64,000 nt of DNA from Actinomyces naeslundii (GTDB lineage: Bacteria > Actinomycetota > Actinomycetes > Actinomycetales > Actinomycetaceae): assembly GCF_001956585.1 (NCBI RefSeq), contig NZ_MSRR01000023.1, positions 18,598-82,597 of the forward strand, given 5' to 3'. The notes below the pieces were generated by a model. The model did no database searches, was not told the origin of the DNA, and saw only the letters and a program-made list of their open reading frames with translations. The position numbers and the translations under genes are program-made. Within the stretch, counting starts at the first letter, position 1. Each line of letters starts with the position of its first letter. This document shows positions 43,506 to 53,296 of the stretch, in pieces.

Positions 43506-44312
43506 TCAGGCCGGCCGGTACTCGCCCTGGTAGACGTAGAGGAAGGGCATGTTGCCGCGCAGCCCGTGCCGGATGGAGGAGGAGACGACCTCCTTGGCGG
43601 TGACGGCGGCCTGAAGCGGGGTGGCGCCCTTGGCGAGCTCGGCGGTCACCGCAGCGGCCAGGGTGCAGCCGGCGCCGTGGACGCGCTCGGTGCCCACGGC
43701 CTCAACCTCGAGGACCTCCAGGGTGGTGCCGTCGTAGAAGACGTCCAGCGCGGTGCCGGTACCCAGTGACGGGCCGGCCTTGGCCAGGACATTGGGGACG
43801 CCCTGGTCGTGGATGCGCTTGGCGGCGTCCTTGAGCTGCTCGACGGTGGTGATCTCCTCCATGCCCGCCAGCGTGGCGGCCTCGAAGAGGTTGGGGGTGG
43901 TCATCGTGGCGCGCGGCAGGATCTTGGTGCGCAGGGCGTTGTCCACCTCGAGAGCGCCCCCGAACTCCTGGCCCTTGCAGATGAGGACCGGGTCGAGCAC
44001 CACGGCGGGGAAGTCGTAGGTCTCCAGGGCCTGCTCGACGACATCGATGGTGGGCGCCGTGCCCAGCATGCCGATCTTGACGGCGTCGACGCGCGAGTGA
44101 ACGGCGGCGCAGGTCTCGATCTGGTCGGCGATGACGCCGGGGTCCACCGGGACGAAGCGGTGGTTCCACCCGTCCTTGGGGTCCATAGAGACGATGCAGG
44201 TCAGGGCCGTGCATCCGTAGACGCCGAGGGTGTGGAAGGTCTTGAGGTCGGTCTGGGCGCCGGCGCCGCCCGAGGCCTCGGAGCCGGCGATGGTCAGGGC
44301 GATGGCAGTCAT
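43506..44312 (-). CDS. pdxK: Pyridoxine/pyridoxal kinase (ThiD-like PdxK)
   Basis: 268 aa ribokinase-fold kinase. The N-terminal TIAGSEASGGAGAQTDLKTF and the downstream LTCIVSMDPKDGWNHRF, LDPVLICKGQEF, TPNLFEA and VHGAGCTLAAAV follow Firmicutes PdxK (the ThiD-like pyridoxine kinase) more closely than E. coli ThiD. The GAGC motif gives the catalytic base region. It phosphorylates B6 vitamers to the 5'-phosphate. HMP kinase activity cannot be excluded. Single gene. Confidence 0.82.
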   Translation of the reverse strand: MTAIALTIAGSEASGGAGAQTDLKTFHTLGVYGCTALTCIVSMDPKDGWNHRFVPVDPGVIADQIETCAAVHSRVDAVKIGMLGTAPTIDVVEQALETYDFPAVVLDPVLICKGQEFGGALEVDNALRTKILPRATMTTPNLFEAATLAGMEEITTVEQLKDAAKRIHDQGVPNVLAKAGPSLGTGTALDVFYDGTTLEVLEVEAVGTERVHGAGCTLAAAVTAELAKGATPLQAAVTAKEVVSSSIRHGLRGNMPFLYVYQGEYRPA

Positions 44313-44408
44313 GGGTCAAGCCTGCACCGGCCGGGGCGCACGAGCCAAGCCGGGCCGGTCGTATGGAACCGGCCCGGCTGGGTTGGTGCGCTGTGAGCGG
44401 CCGCGGGC

Positions 44409-45020
44409 TTAGGCGTTGGCGATGGTCCAGCGGTGGCCGCGGTGCGCGTCCTTCTCAGCCTCGTCCACCAGGGCGACGGCGAAGTCGGCCACGGAGATCT
44501 CGCTGCCTGCGGGCTGGTCGCCGCCCTCGGTGTAGGTGCCGGTGCGCGGCTTGTCGGTGAACTCCGGGGCGGGGGAGAGCAGGGTCCAGTTCAGGGCGCT
44601 GCCGGCCTCGCGGTAGAGGTCGAGGACCTCGGCGAAGGCCAGGGCCTCTGTCTTGTACTCCTCAGGGAACCCGGGGGTGTCCACCAGACGGGTGCCGTCG
44701 GGCGTGAGTAGGGAGCCGGCGCCGCCGACGACGATGAACCGACCGGTAGGGGCGGTGGCGATGAGGGTCCGGTGAGCGTCGATGACGGGCTGGGCGGACT
44801 CTCCGCGACCGGCGGAGACCGTGATGACGGTGGCGTCGGAGCTGTTGATGAGGTCGACCACGGCCTGCGTGTCGGCCAGGGTGAGGGTGACGTCCTGCGT
44901 AGCGCCCTCGGCGTGACGGCCCGAGCGCGAGGCGGAGACGACCTCGTGGCCGCGGCCGGCGGCCTCGGCGACGGTGGCCGAGCCGACCATTCCGGTTCCT
45001 CCGATGATGGCGATCTTCAT
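44409..45020 (-). CDS. NAD(P)-binding NmrA/SDR-like protein
   Basis: 203 aa Rossmann protein. It has the glycine-rich loop IIGGTGMVGSATVAEAAGRGHEVVSASRS at the N-terminus, the VVGGAGSLLTPDGTRLVDTPGFPEEYKTEALAFAE core, and no obvious YxxxK catalytic pair, as in NmrA/YwnB-type proteins. The ATG at 45020 follows GGAGGA; the frame upstream is not coding. It is divergent from an HxlR regulator, a pairing common for redox-sensing systems. Confidence 0.88.
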   Translation of the reverse strand: MKIAIIGGTGMVGSATVAEAAGRGHEVVSASRSGRHAEGATQDVTLTLADTQAVVDLINSSDATVITVSAGRGESAQPVIDAHRTLIATAPTGRFIVVGGAGSLLTPDGTRLVDTPGFPEEYKTEALAFAEVLDLYREAGSALNWTLLSPAPEFTDKPRTGTYTEGGDQPAGSEISVADFAVALVDEAEKDAHRGHRWTIANA

Positions 45021-45091
45021 GACTTCCTCCTGAGCGGGTGAGGTGGCTGGTACGTGAGGCGACGTGTTCGGTGCTTCGCGATGACTTGATG

Positions 45092-45106
45092 GTATGATCA
45101 AGATAC
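45092..45106. promoter_or_regulatory. Candidate HxlR operator
   Basis: GTAT-N7-ATAC inverted repeat in the 118-base space between the NmrA-like and HxlR genes, typical of HxlR-type boxes. Confidence 0.45.
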
Positions 45107-45138
45107 TGAGTACCTCAAAGTAACTAAGGGAGTGTGTC

Positions 45139-45627
45139 GTGTCACAGGAAGTGGGGCTGGTGGCAGAGCAGGCGGTGCCGGTCACGAGTAGGTCGGGGGT
45201 CTCGGTGCGGACCGACGCCGCCGAGCGCAGCAGCATGGCTGCGAGCCTCGGTGGCGACGCCGCGGTCTTCGACTTCGACATCCTCTCGCCGGCCTGCCCG
45301 TCGCGTACGGTGCTGCGCCATGTCGTCGACCGCTGGACGCCGCTGGTGGTGACGGTCCTGGCCGACGGGCCGAGCCGTTTTGGGCAGCTGCGCGCGCGAG
45401 TCGGCGGGGTGACGCCCAAGGTCCTCACCCAGACGCTGCGATCCATGGAGCGCGACGGCCTGGTGACACGCACCCAGCTGCCGGGCGTGCCGCCGCGCGT
45501 CGACTATGAGCTGACCGACCTGGGCCGCAGCCTCCAGGCGCCCATCGACGCGCTGCGCACCTGGATCGAGGCCAATTCCGCCCGGATCCTGGCCCACCGC
45601 GAGTCCTACGACGCCGTCGGATCCTGA
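45139..45627 (+). CDS. HxlR family transcriptional regulator
   Basis: 162 aa. The HxlR winged helix covers residues 50-150 (CPSRTVLRHVVDRWTPLVVTVLADGPSRFGQLRARVGGVTPKVLTQTLRSMERDGLVTR). The N-terminal 45 residues are an extra low-complexity extension. The family Cys is present (PACPSR), allowing redox or electrophile sensing. It is divergent from the NmrA-like gene and probably represses it. Start GTG with AAGGGA upstream. Confidence 0.92.
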   Translation: MSQEVGLVAEQAVPVTSRSGVSVRTDAAERSSMAASLGGDAAVFDFDILSPACPSRTVLRHVVDRWTPLVVTVLADGPSRFGQLRARVGGVTPKVLTQTLRSMERDGLVTRTQLPGVPPRVDYELTDLGRSLQAPIDALRTWIEANSARILAHRESYDAVGS

Positions 45628-45772
45628 CGTCCGGCGCTCGCGGAGCCACGGTGTCCCCGCCTGATCGAGAATGTCCCCACCGGTGGGCCGCTCTCCGTCT
45701 ACGATCGATCCCGCTGGTGGGACGGTGAGCAAATCAGTACCGTAGCGGCGTTGAATCGGGGACCATAGATCT

Positions 45773-47776
45773 ATGAGCGCCGCCACTTCCCTCCCGCCAT
45801 CCCTCGATGACATCGTCTTTCACATCCTGGACCCGCTTGAGGCCGCCGAACGCGACGTCTTCCTTACGCGCGCGGAGGCTTGGTACCCCGACCTCCTCGA
45901 TGGGCTCACCACCCTCTACGGCACCGCCGCCGAGGAGGAGGCGCTCAATCTGCTGGCCTTGGCCGCTCGGGCCTACGTCGAGCGCGAGCATGAGCTGTGC
46001 CGTCTGGACCTGGCCCGCACCCTCGACCCCGCCTGGGCACAGCACCCCGGCCGTATCGGATACGCCGCCTATACCGAGCGTTTCGCCGGCACCCTGCGCG
46101 GCGTGGAGGGCCGCATTGACTACCTGCGCGAGCTGGGCGTCACCTACCTCCACCTCATGCCCCTGCTCACCCCGCGCCCCGGCGACTCCGACGGCGGCTA
46201 CGCGGTGGCCGACTACCGCACCGTGCGCCCCGACCTGGGCACCATGGACGACCTCGAGCACCTGGCCGGCGAGCTGCGCGCCGAGGGCATCTCGCTCGTG
46301 GTGGACCTCGTCCTCAATCACGTGGCCGCCGAGCACGAGTGGGCGGTACGGGCGCGCGCCGGTGAGCAGCGCTACCGCGACTACTTCCTCATCTTCCCCG
46401 ACCGCACCGAGCCCGATGCCTACGAGCGCACCCTCCCGGAGGTCTTCCCCGACTTCGCCCCCGGCAACTTCACCTGGGACGACGGCGTGGGCGGCTGGGT
46501 GTGGACCACCTTCAACTCCTTCCAGTGGGACCTCAACTGGCGCAACCCCCACGTCATGGCCGAGTTCGCCGGCATCGTCCTGGACCTGGCCAACCGCGGC
46601 GTCGAGGTGCTGCGCCTGGACGCCATCGCCTTCACCATCAAGCGCAAGGGCACCGACTGCCAGGGCCAGCCCGAGGTCCACGCCATCACCGAGGTCCTGC
46701 GCGCACTGACCCGCATCGCCTGCCCCGCCGTCGACCTCAAGGCCGAGGCGATCGTGGCCCCCACCGAGCTCCTCCAGTACCTCGGCCAGGGTAAGTACAC
46801 CGGCAAGGTCTCCGACCTGGCCTACCACAACTCCCTCATGGTCCAGATCTGGTCCATGCTCGCCGCGCGCGACACGACGCTGGCCGTCGAGGCGCTCCAG
46901 AACCTGCCCACCGAGCCGTCCACAGCCACCTGGATCACCTACCTGCGTTGCCACGACGACATCGGCTGGGCCATCGACGACGACGACGCGGCCGCCGTGG
47001 GTCTTGGCGGTTACGACCACCGGGCCTTCCTCGCCGACTGGTACAGCGGCGAGTACCCCACCTCCGACGCCGCGGGCCTCGTCTTCCAGCACAACCCGGC
47101 CACCGGGGACCGACGCATCGCCGGAACGGCAGCCTCGCTCATTGGGATCGAGGCCGCCGCCGAGGCCTGGGAGGGCATCACCGACACGACCCCCGAGCAC
47201 GAGGTCGAGTCGCTGTGGACCTGGCGCGAGGAACGGATCCACGCCCTGCGCATGGCCCACGCCATCCTCTACGGGTGGGGCGGCATCCCTGTCCTGTGGA
47301 GCGGCGACGAGCTCGCCCAGCCCAACGACCCCAACTGGGACACCGAGCCCGGTCACGAGGCCGACTCGCGTTGGGCCGGGCGGCCCCGCCTCGACGAGGC
47401 CCGGATGGCCAACCGGCACGACCGCTCCACCGTCGAGGGGCGCGTCTTCACCGACCTGACGCATATGGCGCGGGTGCGCGCCGGCCTGCCCCAGCTCGAC
47501 GCCGTCGTGCGTTCCCAGGTGCAGGACGTTGACGACCCTGGGGTACTGGTGACCTACCGCGACCACCCGCGCGGCAGCTTCGTGGGCGTGTACAACGTGA
47601 CGCCGCAGTGGCGCTCGGTGGCCGCCGACCAGCTCGCCCGGCTCGGGGTCATGGGTGCCACCGACGTCCTGACCGACACGGTCCCCTTCGGGTCAACCTC
47701 ACTGGAGGGGGCGGGGGACGGGCGAGTGCCCGTACCGCCCTACGCCGCCTGGTGGCTGGTGCGCCCCACCGACTGA
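45773..47776 (+). CDS. Amylosucrase (GH13_4)
   Basis: 667 aa. It closely follows the Neisseria polysaccharea amylosucrase layout: helical N-domain, (beta/alpha)8 barrel with DLVLNHVAAEHEWA, nucleophile Asp283 (EVLRLDAIAF), acid/base Glu325 (KAEAIVAP), His394-Asp395 (RCHDDIGW), and the B' region YDHRAFLADWYSGEYP...FQHNPATGDRRIAGTAA. The enzyme transfers glucose from sucrose to build alpha-1,4-glucan, releasing fructose (EC 2.4.1.4). There is no signal peptide, so it acts in the cytoplasm. The 152 bases upstream show no gene. It would let an oral sucrose user store glycogen-like polymer. Confidence 0.9.
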   Translation: MSAATSLPPSLDDIVFHILDPLEAAERDVFLTRAEAWYPDLLDGLTTLYGTAAEEEALNLLALAARAYVEREHELCRLDLARTLDPAWAQHPGRIGYAAYTERFAGTLRGVEGRIDYLRELGVTYLHLMPLLTPRPGDSDGGYAVADYRTVRPDLGTMDDLEHLAGELRAEGISLVVDLVLNHVAAEHEWAVRARAGEQRYRDYFLIFPDRTEPDAYERTLPEVFPDFAPGNFTWDDGVGGWVWTTFNSFQWDLNWRNPHVMAEFAGIVLDLANRGVEVLRLDAIAFTIKRKGTDCQGQPEVHAITEVLRALTRIACPAVDLKAEAIVAPTELLQYLGQGKYTGKVSDLAYHNSLMVQIWSMLAARDTTLAVEALQNLPTEPSTATWITYLRCHDDIGWAIDDDDAAAVGLGGYDHRAFLADWYSGEYPTSDAAGLVFQHNPATGDRRIAGTAASLIGIEAAAEAWEGITDTTPEHEVESLWTWREERIHALRMAHAILYGWGGIPVLWSGDELAQPNDPNWDTEPGHEADSRWAGRPRLDEARMANRHDRSTVEGRVFTDLTHMARVRAGLPQLDAVVRSQVQDVDDPGVLVTYRDHPRGSFVGVYNVTPQWRSVAADQLARLGVMGATDVLTDTVPFGSTSLEGAGDGRVPVPPYAAWWLVRPTD

Positions 47777-47840
47777 CGGCGAATCGGCGCGAGCTCGTCG
47801 AAACTTGGGAGCCCGGGTACCGGGCATGCATCATGGGGAT

Positions 47841-49508
47841 GTGACCAGCCGTGGACTCTCCATCTCGACACAGCCCCCCGTCGTCGCCAGCCCTGCCGAC
47901 TCGGCGAGCCCCGCTGCCGCCGGCGTGTCGGCTCTCGCTCCGGAGACCGCCCTCATCTCCACGGCCCTGGACTCGGCCACGCCCGCCGCGCTCCTCGCCG
48001 GGGCGATCGACGTGGAGCAGGCACCCCGCCCGCTGAGCGTCTTTGACCTCATGCGCATCGGCATCGGCCCCTCCTCCTCCCACACCGTGGGCCCCATGCG
48101 GGCCGGGCGCGCCTTCAGCCGGGAGCTGGCCGAGGCGGTCCGCCCAGGCGGCACGGGGGCGTCCGACGGCGAGTGCGACTCCCGGGCCGTCGGTGCCGGT
48201 CTCCCTCAGCCCACCCGCGTCACCGTCGAGCTCTACGGCTCGCTCGGCGCCACCGGACGCGGGCACGCCACCGACCGCGCCGCCGTCATGGGCCTGGCCG
48301 GCTACGAGCCCGAGACCGTCCCAGCCGTCGTGTGCGAGTCCCTCATGGAGGAGGTCGAGGCCGCCGGCGAGCTGGTGGTCGACGGCGTCGGCCCCGTCCC
48401 CTTCAGCCCAAGTGCCGACATCCACTTCCTGCCCGGGCGGGTCCTGCCCTACCACGTCAACGGCATGACCCTGACCGCCTACTGCGCCAGCGGCGCCGAG
48501 ATCCTGCGGCGCACCTACTACTCCGTGGGCGGCGGCTTCGTCATGGAGGACGTCGGTGCTCCCGGATCGCCGTCGATCCAGGCCCTGGCGACCGCCTCTG
48601 CCACTCAGGCCCACGCCACCCCCGCGCCCTTCCCCTTCACTACGTCGGCCGCGATGCTGGCGATCTGCGAGCGCGAGGGGCTGAGCGTGTCCGACGTCGT
48701 CCTGGCCAACGAGCTCTCCGCCCGCAGCCGGGAGGAGGTCATGGCTTACCTGGACCGCCTGCGCGCCACGATGCGCGCCTGCATCGAGGCCGGCATGAAC
48801 GCCGAGGGCATCCTGCCCGGCGGGCTCGGGGTGCGCCGCCGCGCCAAGGCCCTTCACGAGCGGCTGCGTGCCCAGTCGACTGGTCCGGCCGCCGCCTTCA
48901 CCATGGCCGACCCCCTGCGCGGCATGGACTGGGTGGACCTGTTCGCGCTCGCGGTCAACGAGGAGAACGCCGCCGGGCGCCGCGTGGTCACCGCCCCCAC
49001 CAACGGCGCGGCCGGCATCGTCCCGGCGGTTCTGGCCTACTACGAGCGCTTCATCCCCGGGGCCGACGACGACGGCGCCCGCCGCTTCCTGCTGGCCGCC
49101 ACCGCCGTGGGCGGACTCATCAAGACCAACGCCTCCATCGCCGGGGCCGAGGTGGGCTGTCAGGGGGAGGTCGGCTCGGCCTCCTCGATGGCGGCTGCCG
49201 GCCTGGCCGAGGCCCTGGGCGGGACGCCCGCCCAGGTGGAGAACGCCGCCGAGATCGCCATGGAGCACAACCTGGGGCTTACCTGCGACCCCGTGGGCGG
49301 GCTAGTCCAGATCCCCTGCATCGAGCGCAACGCGGTGGCCGCAGTCAAGGCCATCAACGCCGCCCGCATGGCCCTGTGGGGCGAGGGCCGGCACGCCGTC
49401 AGCCTCGACACCGTTATCGAGACGATGCGCCAGACCGGCGAGGACATGCTCGCCAAGTACAAGGAGACCTCCCGCGGCGGACTGGCCGTCAATGTCGTGG
49501 AGTGTTGA
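47841..49508 (+). CDS. sdaA: L-serine ammonia-lyase (iron-sulfur serine dehydratase)
   Basis: About 555 aa single-chain enzyme. The beta domain starts at [28 protein letters not shown] and the alpha domain has the [4Fe-4S] cysteines within [29 protein letters not shown] and [10 protein letters not shown]. It deaminates serine to pyruvate and ammonia (EC 4.3.1.17). The N-terminal 55 residues are a Ser/Ala/Pro-rich extension. The start is uncertain: GTG 47841, ATG 47826 or TTG 47805, with no clear ribosome site. Confidence 0.95.
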   Translation: MTSRGLSISTQPPVVASPADSASPAAAGVSALAPETALISTALDSATPAALLAGAIDVEQAPRPLSVFDLMRIGIGPSSSHTVGPMRAGRAFSRELAEAVRPGGTGASDGECDSRAVGAGLPQPTRVTVELYGSLGATGRGHATDRAAVMGLAGYEPETVPAVVCESLMEEVEAAGELVVDGVGPVPFSPSADIHFLPGRVLPYHVNGMTLTAYCASGAEILRRTYYSVGGGFVMEDVGAPGSPSIQALATASATQAHATPAPFPFTTSAAMLAICEREGLSVSDVVLANELSARSREEVMAYLDRLRATMRACIEAGMNAEGILPGGLGVRRRAKALHERLRAQSTGPAAAFTMADPLRGMDWVDLFALAVNEENAAGRRVVTAPTNGAAGIVPAVLAYYERFIPGADDDGARRFLLAATAVGGLIKTNASIAGAEVGCQGEVGSASSMAAAGLAEALGGTPAQVENAAEIAMEHNLGLTCDPVGGLVQIPCIERNAVAAVKAINAARMALWGEGRHAVSLDTVIETMRQTGEDMLAKYKETSRGGLAVNVVEC

Positions 49509-49693
49509 ATTAATCAGCGAGTACTGTCATCGAGTATTGACGTGTTCACGAGACTCTATCAGTTCATATAGTTGAATCTGTTTACTTCAAGCTGTATCGA
49601 GTGTTACCTCCCTATTAAGTATTGTAGTTGAGCTGTAGGATTTGTTGTGTTAATCTGCGATTAGTTGCGTCCACTGTAAAGGAAGTGTGGCAC

Positions 49694-50461
49694 ATGTCGG
49701 ACACTATTGTCGCATCGATTATTGGTGTTGTTGGGGCGGTAATTGCCGCTCTTGTGTCGACGATGATGCCGTCCAGAAAAAATAAAGGAAGTGATGGAGA
49801 TCAGATCTACATCGCTGGGAATAGGAATGTGGCAACTATAAATAAACATGACAATAGGACGTACAACACCTATAACATCTATCCCTCTAGGGCGACCTCG
49901 TCAAATGACGATGCATTTATTCTTATAATCTCCGCCGTTGCGATACTTGCATGTATTCTTGTCGGAGTGGGGGTTTTTGGGGACTTAATTTTGACCGGAG
50001 CCGCCACTATGGGCAGCGTCTTCATGCTGTTTTTGCTGATTTTTTCCTTAATCGGGAATGTTTCAGTGAAAAGAATTTATCTTCTTGGTTACTTTCTGTT
50101 CGGTGTCTTGCTCTGGGTTTCGGTTCATCGTGTCACTACGTCAAATGTATTTTTGGTGCTTAAGAATGCTGTGAGATCGGGTAGTTTTACCCAGAGGGCA
50201 TCTGCTGCGTTTAGTGTGGGTTCTGCGGGTCACGCAGTTGCGATAGTATTTATCTTGGTTGTGTTCTCTGTCTTTATCGCAATGTGGTCTGGGGTTGCTA
50301 TATTAATCAAATACAATAATGTAAAATGTAGTACGAAAGAAGAGGGTGGGAAGGAGTTTATTTCCTGCCTGATCGCTATGGTTATGCTGGCTATTTCGTG
50401 TTTTGGCGATTTAATCGGATCTTGGATCAGTTGGCTGGGTCAGGTAAACATAGGAACTTGA
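49694..50461 (+). CDS. AT-rich orphan membrane protein
   Basis: 255 aa. An N-terminal hydrophobic helix (IVASIIGVVGAVIAALVST) is followed by a polar Asn/Thr/Tyr-rich stretch (DQIYIAGNRNVATINKHDNRTYNTYNIYPS), then about five further membrane helices. No family is recognised. Base composition is strikingly AT-rich compared with all flanking genes, and codons end in A/T, indicating recent transfer. AAAGGAAG gives a good ribosome site before the ATG at 49694. The 185-base leader is also AT-rich. Membrane-linked effector, sensor or defence protein are all possible. Confidence 0.7.
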   Translation: MSDTIVASIIGVVGAVIAALVSTMMPSRKNKGSDGDQIYIAGNRNVATINKHDNRTYNTYNIYPSRATSSNDDAFILIISAVAILACILVGVGVFGDLILTGAATMGSVFMLFLLIFSLIGNVSVKRIYLLGYFLFGVLLWVSVHRVTTSNVFLVLKNAVRSGSFTQRASAAFSVGSAGHAVAIVFILVVFSVFIAMWSGVAILIKYNNVKCSTKEEGGKEFISCLIAMVMLAISCFGDLIGSWISWLGQVNIGT

Positions 50462-50475
50462 TTGACGTCCAAAGG

Positions 50476-50506
50476 TGGGGGCCGCAGCGTTGCGCTGCGG
50501 CCCCCA
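50476..50506. terminator. Bidirectional terminator
   Basis: Perfect 14-bp stem (TGGGGGCCGCAGCG, complement at 50493-50506) with a 3-base loop, shared by the convergent AT-rich gene and the DUF4353 lipoprotein gene. Confidence 0.75.
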
Positions 50507-50524
50507 TTCGGTGTCCAGCCCGGG

Positions 50525-52279
50525 TCAGCTGCTCTGAGCGGTGCTGGACTGGCTGTTCGACTTGCTGTTCTGGTTGCTGGACTGCTGCCCGCCACCGGGC
50601 TGACCGCCCTGGCCTCCCTGACCGCCCTGGCCACCGCCACCCATCTGGCCGCCCATCCCGGCCGACAGTGCCGAGGCCGTTCCCGTGGCCGAGCCGCCAG
50701 ACGACGTCGCCACCGTGTACTGCTGGCCCTCCGTGAGTCCCAGCACCGTGATCGCCTCAGCCGTGAAGTCCACCTTGAGCGAGGCCACCTGGGACCCGGA
50801 AGCATCCGTGACGGTCAGCGTGTCCCCCGCGCTCACCGACGGCGAACCGGTCACCCCCACGAGCTGGGTCTCGCCGTTGGCGTCCACCGAGCCGTCCATT
50901 GCGCCGGCCTGCCCCGAGACCACCACGATCCCACCCTTGACGTAGGCCGAGCCGTTGGAGTCGATACCGTCGGAGGAGGCGTAGGAGACCTCCACCTCGC
51001 CGCCGCTGATCGTGAGCACCGAGCCGTCGTCGGACTCGGAGTCGGCGTTCTCGTGCCCCTCGATGACGTGGTCGCCGTTGGAGGCGTTGATGCCGTCGTC
51101 GCCGGCCGCGATGGACAGCTCCCCGCCGGCCACGTTGATGAACGGCGCCTGCAGCCCCTCGTCGGCCGCGTTGACGGTGATCGTCCCGGAGTCCTGCGTG
51201 TAGCTCACCCCGGCGTTGATGCCCTTGGGCGAGGGCGTCGAGGAGTCCGCCGTCGACTCCTGCCCGGGCGGTGCCTGCTCCTCAACGGTGGCGTTGGCCT
51301 GCCCTCCGCCGGCCGTGATCGTCAGGGTCGTGTCCTTCACGGTGATGTCCGTGGTCGCCGAGATCGCGTCGTCGGTGGAGGTCAGCGTGACGCTCGCCTT
51401 GCCCAGGGAGATGAAGCCCTTCGTCTCATCGTCGCCCTCACTGGACTTCAGGGCGTCGCCGCCGGCCTCCACCATCAGCGTCCCGGACTCCACCACCAGG
51501 TAGTCCTTGCCGCGCAGGCCGTCGTCGGCGGCCTTGACCTTGATGGTGGTGCTGCCGGTGATGATGAGGCCGTTCTTGGAGGAGATACCGTCCTTGTAGG
51601 AGCCGGTTACGTCCAGCTGGCCGGTCCCGGTGACGGTGAGCGTGTCGGAGGAGAACAGGGCCGCGGTGGCCTCCTGCCCCGAGGCGTAGCTCGCGCCGTC
51701 AGTCAGCGTGTTCTTGGAGTCCTTGGCCAGGACCACGATCGCGTTGCCGGCGTCCTGGATGTCGATGGCCGGCCCGTCCGAGCTCGTGATGCTCGCGCCC
51801 TTGAGGACCAGGCGCACGTCGGCCTTGGGAGCGTTGACGACGATCTGCCCGTTGTTGAGCTCGCCGCTGATGACGTAGGTGCCGCCGCCGCTGATGGTGA
51901 CAGTCCCGCCGTCGACCTTCACGTTGCCCGACGCCGACCCGCTGGCCGAGGCCGAGGAGCCCGACAGCGTGATCGTGGTGGCCGACGAGGTGTCTGTGGT
52001 CCCGGCGTCGTCCTCAGAGCTCGAGGCATCCTCCACCGAGGCGTTGGCGCCCAGGATGTCGGAGACGCTGGCGCCGGTCGACGCCGTGGCGACCGCTGAG
52101 GAGATCGTCGTCCACGTCGTGTCCGACTTGCTCGAGCTGGAGGCGCTGGCGTTGCTGGAGGCCGAGGAGGTCGAGCAGCCGGCCGCCAGGGCGATCGCGG
52201 CCAGGAATGCGACGGCTCCGGTCGCGCGACGGCGGAGTCGGTTGAGGGGCTTGGTCGTCATCGTCTTGGTGGTCTTCAT
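50525..52279 (-). CDS. Carbohydrate-binding domain (DUF4353/Cthe_2159-like) lipoprotein
   Basis: 584 aa. The signal peptide ends in a lipobox (AAIALAAGCS), so it is an anchored lipoprotein. After a Ser/Ala-rich linker it has repeating right-handed beta-helix segments (TVTISGGGTYVISGELNNGQIVVNAPKADVRLVLKGASI, DDGLRGKDYLVVESGTLMVEAGGDAL, DEGLQAPFINVAGGELSIAAGDDGINA) as in DUF4353, a family with polygalacturonic-acid/cellulose binding members. The C-terminus is Gly/Gln-rich. It is last in the VTC/DUF4956 cluster. Confidence 0.85.
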   Translation of the reverse strand: MKTTKTMTTKPLNRLRRRATGAVAFLAAIALAAGCSTSSASSNASASSSSKSDTTWTTISSAVATASTGASVSDILGANASVEDASSSEDDAGTTDTSSATTITLSGSSASASGSASGNVKVDGGTVTISGGGTYVISGELNNGQIVVNAPKADVRLVLKGASITSSDGPAIDIQDAGNAIVVLAKDSKNTLTDGASYASGQEATAALFSSDTLTVTGTGQLDVTGSYKDGISSKNGLIITGSTTIKVKAADDGLRGKDYLVVESGTLMVEAGGDALKSSEGDDETKGFISLGKASVTLTSTDDAISATTDITVKDTTLTITAGGGQANATVEEQAPPGQESTADSSTPSPKGINAGVSYTQDSGTITVNAADEGLQAPFINVAGGELSIAAGDDGINASNGDHVIEGHENADSESDDGSVLTISGGEVEVSYASSDGIDSNGSAYVKGGIVVVSGQAGAMDGSVDANGETQLVGVTGSPSVSAGDTLTVTDASGSQVASLKVDFTAEAITVLGLTEGQQYTVATSSGGSATGTASALSAGMGGQMGGGGQGGQGGQGGQPGGGQQSSNQNSKSNSQSSTAQSS

Positions 52280-52340
52280 GGTTTCTGGGCCTCTTCTTCT
52301 CGGGTCCGGTGTCGGATCATGGGTGGTCTGGGTGCAGCGC

Positions 52341-53273
52341 TCAGGCGGCGTTGAGGCACTCGAGGCTGGAGCGGTCGGTGCCGAACAGGCCGGCGAGCTC
52401 GTGGGTCAGGGTCCGGTACCACCTGTTGGCGGGCAGCTCGGGGTGGAGCAGCGCCATGCCGGTGGCGTACTTCGAGATGCGGGTGGGGCGGTATCCGGCC
52501 TCCCACAGGGCGCGGTCCGCGGGTGATGGTGTGGCCGGGTTCTTCGTCTCGACGACGGCGATATCCGCCACCGACACCGGCTCGCCCTCGTTGATGGCCG
52601 CGGCCAGGTGGGCCGGGCGCAGCGCCTGCGGGCTCATGGGGACTCCGACGATGGTCCCGGCGGAGCTCCCCGCGGGGGCTGCCGGACCCAGGCGCCGCCA
52701 GGTCAGGGCCGTGTCGATGGTGGCTCGGGCCTCGGCGCGTGGCAGGTGCAGGGTGGTGCGCTCGTAGGTGGTCGTCAGCACTGGCCGTAGTGCTGCTGCG
52801 ACCTCACGCGCCGCCGCCGACCCGGTCACTCCCGCGCCCGCCAGGCAGGCCGCCACGAAGGCGCGTCCCGGTCCGGTGAGGCGGGAGGCGTCGTCGGCGT
52901 AGTAGCCCATGCGTCGCTTGACGGTGGAGCCGCGCGCGCCGCAGGTCTTGACCTCCAGGAAGCACAGGCCGGAGTCCAGGTAGGTGCGGGTGCGCACCTT
53001 GAAGCGTCGACGCCGCTTGCGGGCCGCGAGCATGAAGGCCTCCAGCCCCGGAGTGTCGAAGTAGGTCGAGGTGTAGGAGAAGCGGCGCCGTTCGTCGATG
53101 GCCAGGACCCGGGCGTGGGGTGCGAGGCCGTCCACGAGGTTCTGTGCGCAGGTCAGCGGAACCAGGTACTTGCGGTCCACGCGGGTCAGCAGGCCGGCGG
53201 CGCTGTTGAGCTCGGCGAGGGTGGTCGTGGTCAGGTGATTCGTGCTCAGAGGCATGGCAGTCGTTCGTGTCAT
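52341..53273 (-). CDS. VTC domain polyphosphate polymerase family protein (copy 2)
   Basis: 310 aa. A full CYTH/VTC tunnel: LLTRVDRKYLVP, FSYTSTYFDTPGL, KVRTRTYLDSGLCFLEVKT, ERTTLHLP, VVETKNP and RISKYATGMALL. The basic and acidic residues that line the active tunnel in yeast VTC4 are kept. In yeast the domain makes polyphosphate from ATP; bacterial homologues lie beside DUF4956 and CotH/DUF4353 genes and their product is not settled. It begins 23 bases after the DUF4956 copy 2 and is about 25 residues longer than copy 1 because of an insert (SSAGTIVGVPMSPQALRPAH). Confidence 0.88.
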   Translation of the reverse strand: MTRTTAMPLSTNHLTTTTLAELNSAAGLLTRVDRKYLVPLTCAQNLVDGLAPHARVLAIDERRRFSYTSTYFDTPGLEAFMLAARKRRRRFKVRTRTYLDSGLCFLEVKTCGARGSTVKRRMGYYADDASRLTGPGRAFVAACLAGAGVTGSAAAREVAAALRPVLTTTYERTTLHLPRAEARATIDTALTWRRLGPAAPAGSSAGTIVGVPMSPQALRPAHLAAAINEGEPVSVADIAVVETKNPATPSPADRALWEAGYRPTRISKYATGMALLHPELPANRWYRTLTHELAGLFGTDRSSLECLNAA

Positions 53274-53296
53274 CTCGTTCTCGCAGTCCTCTGATC

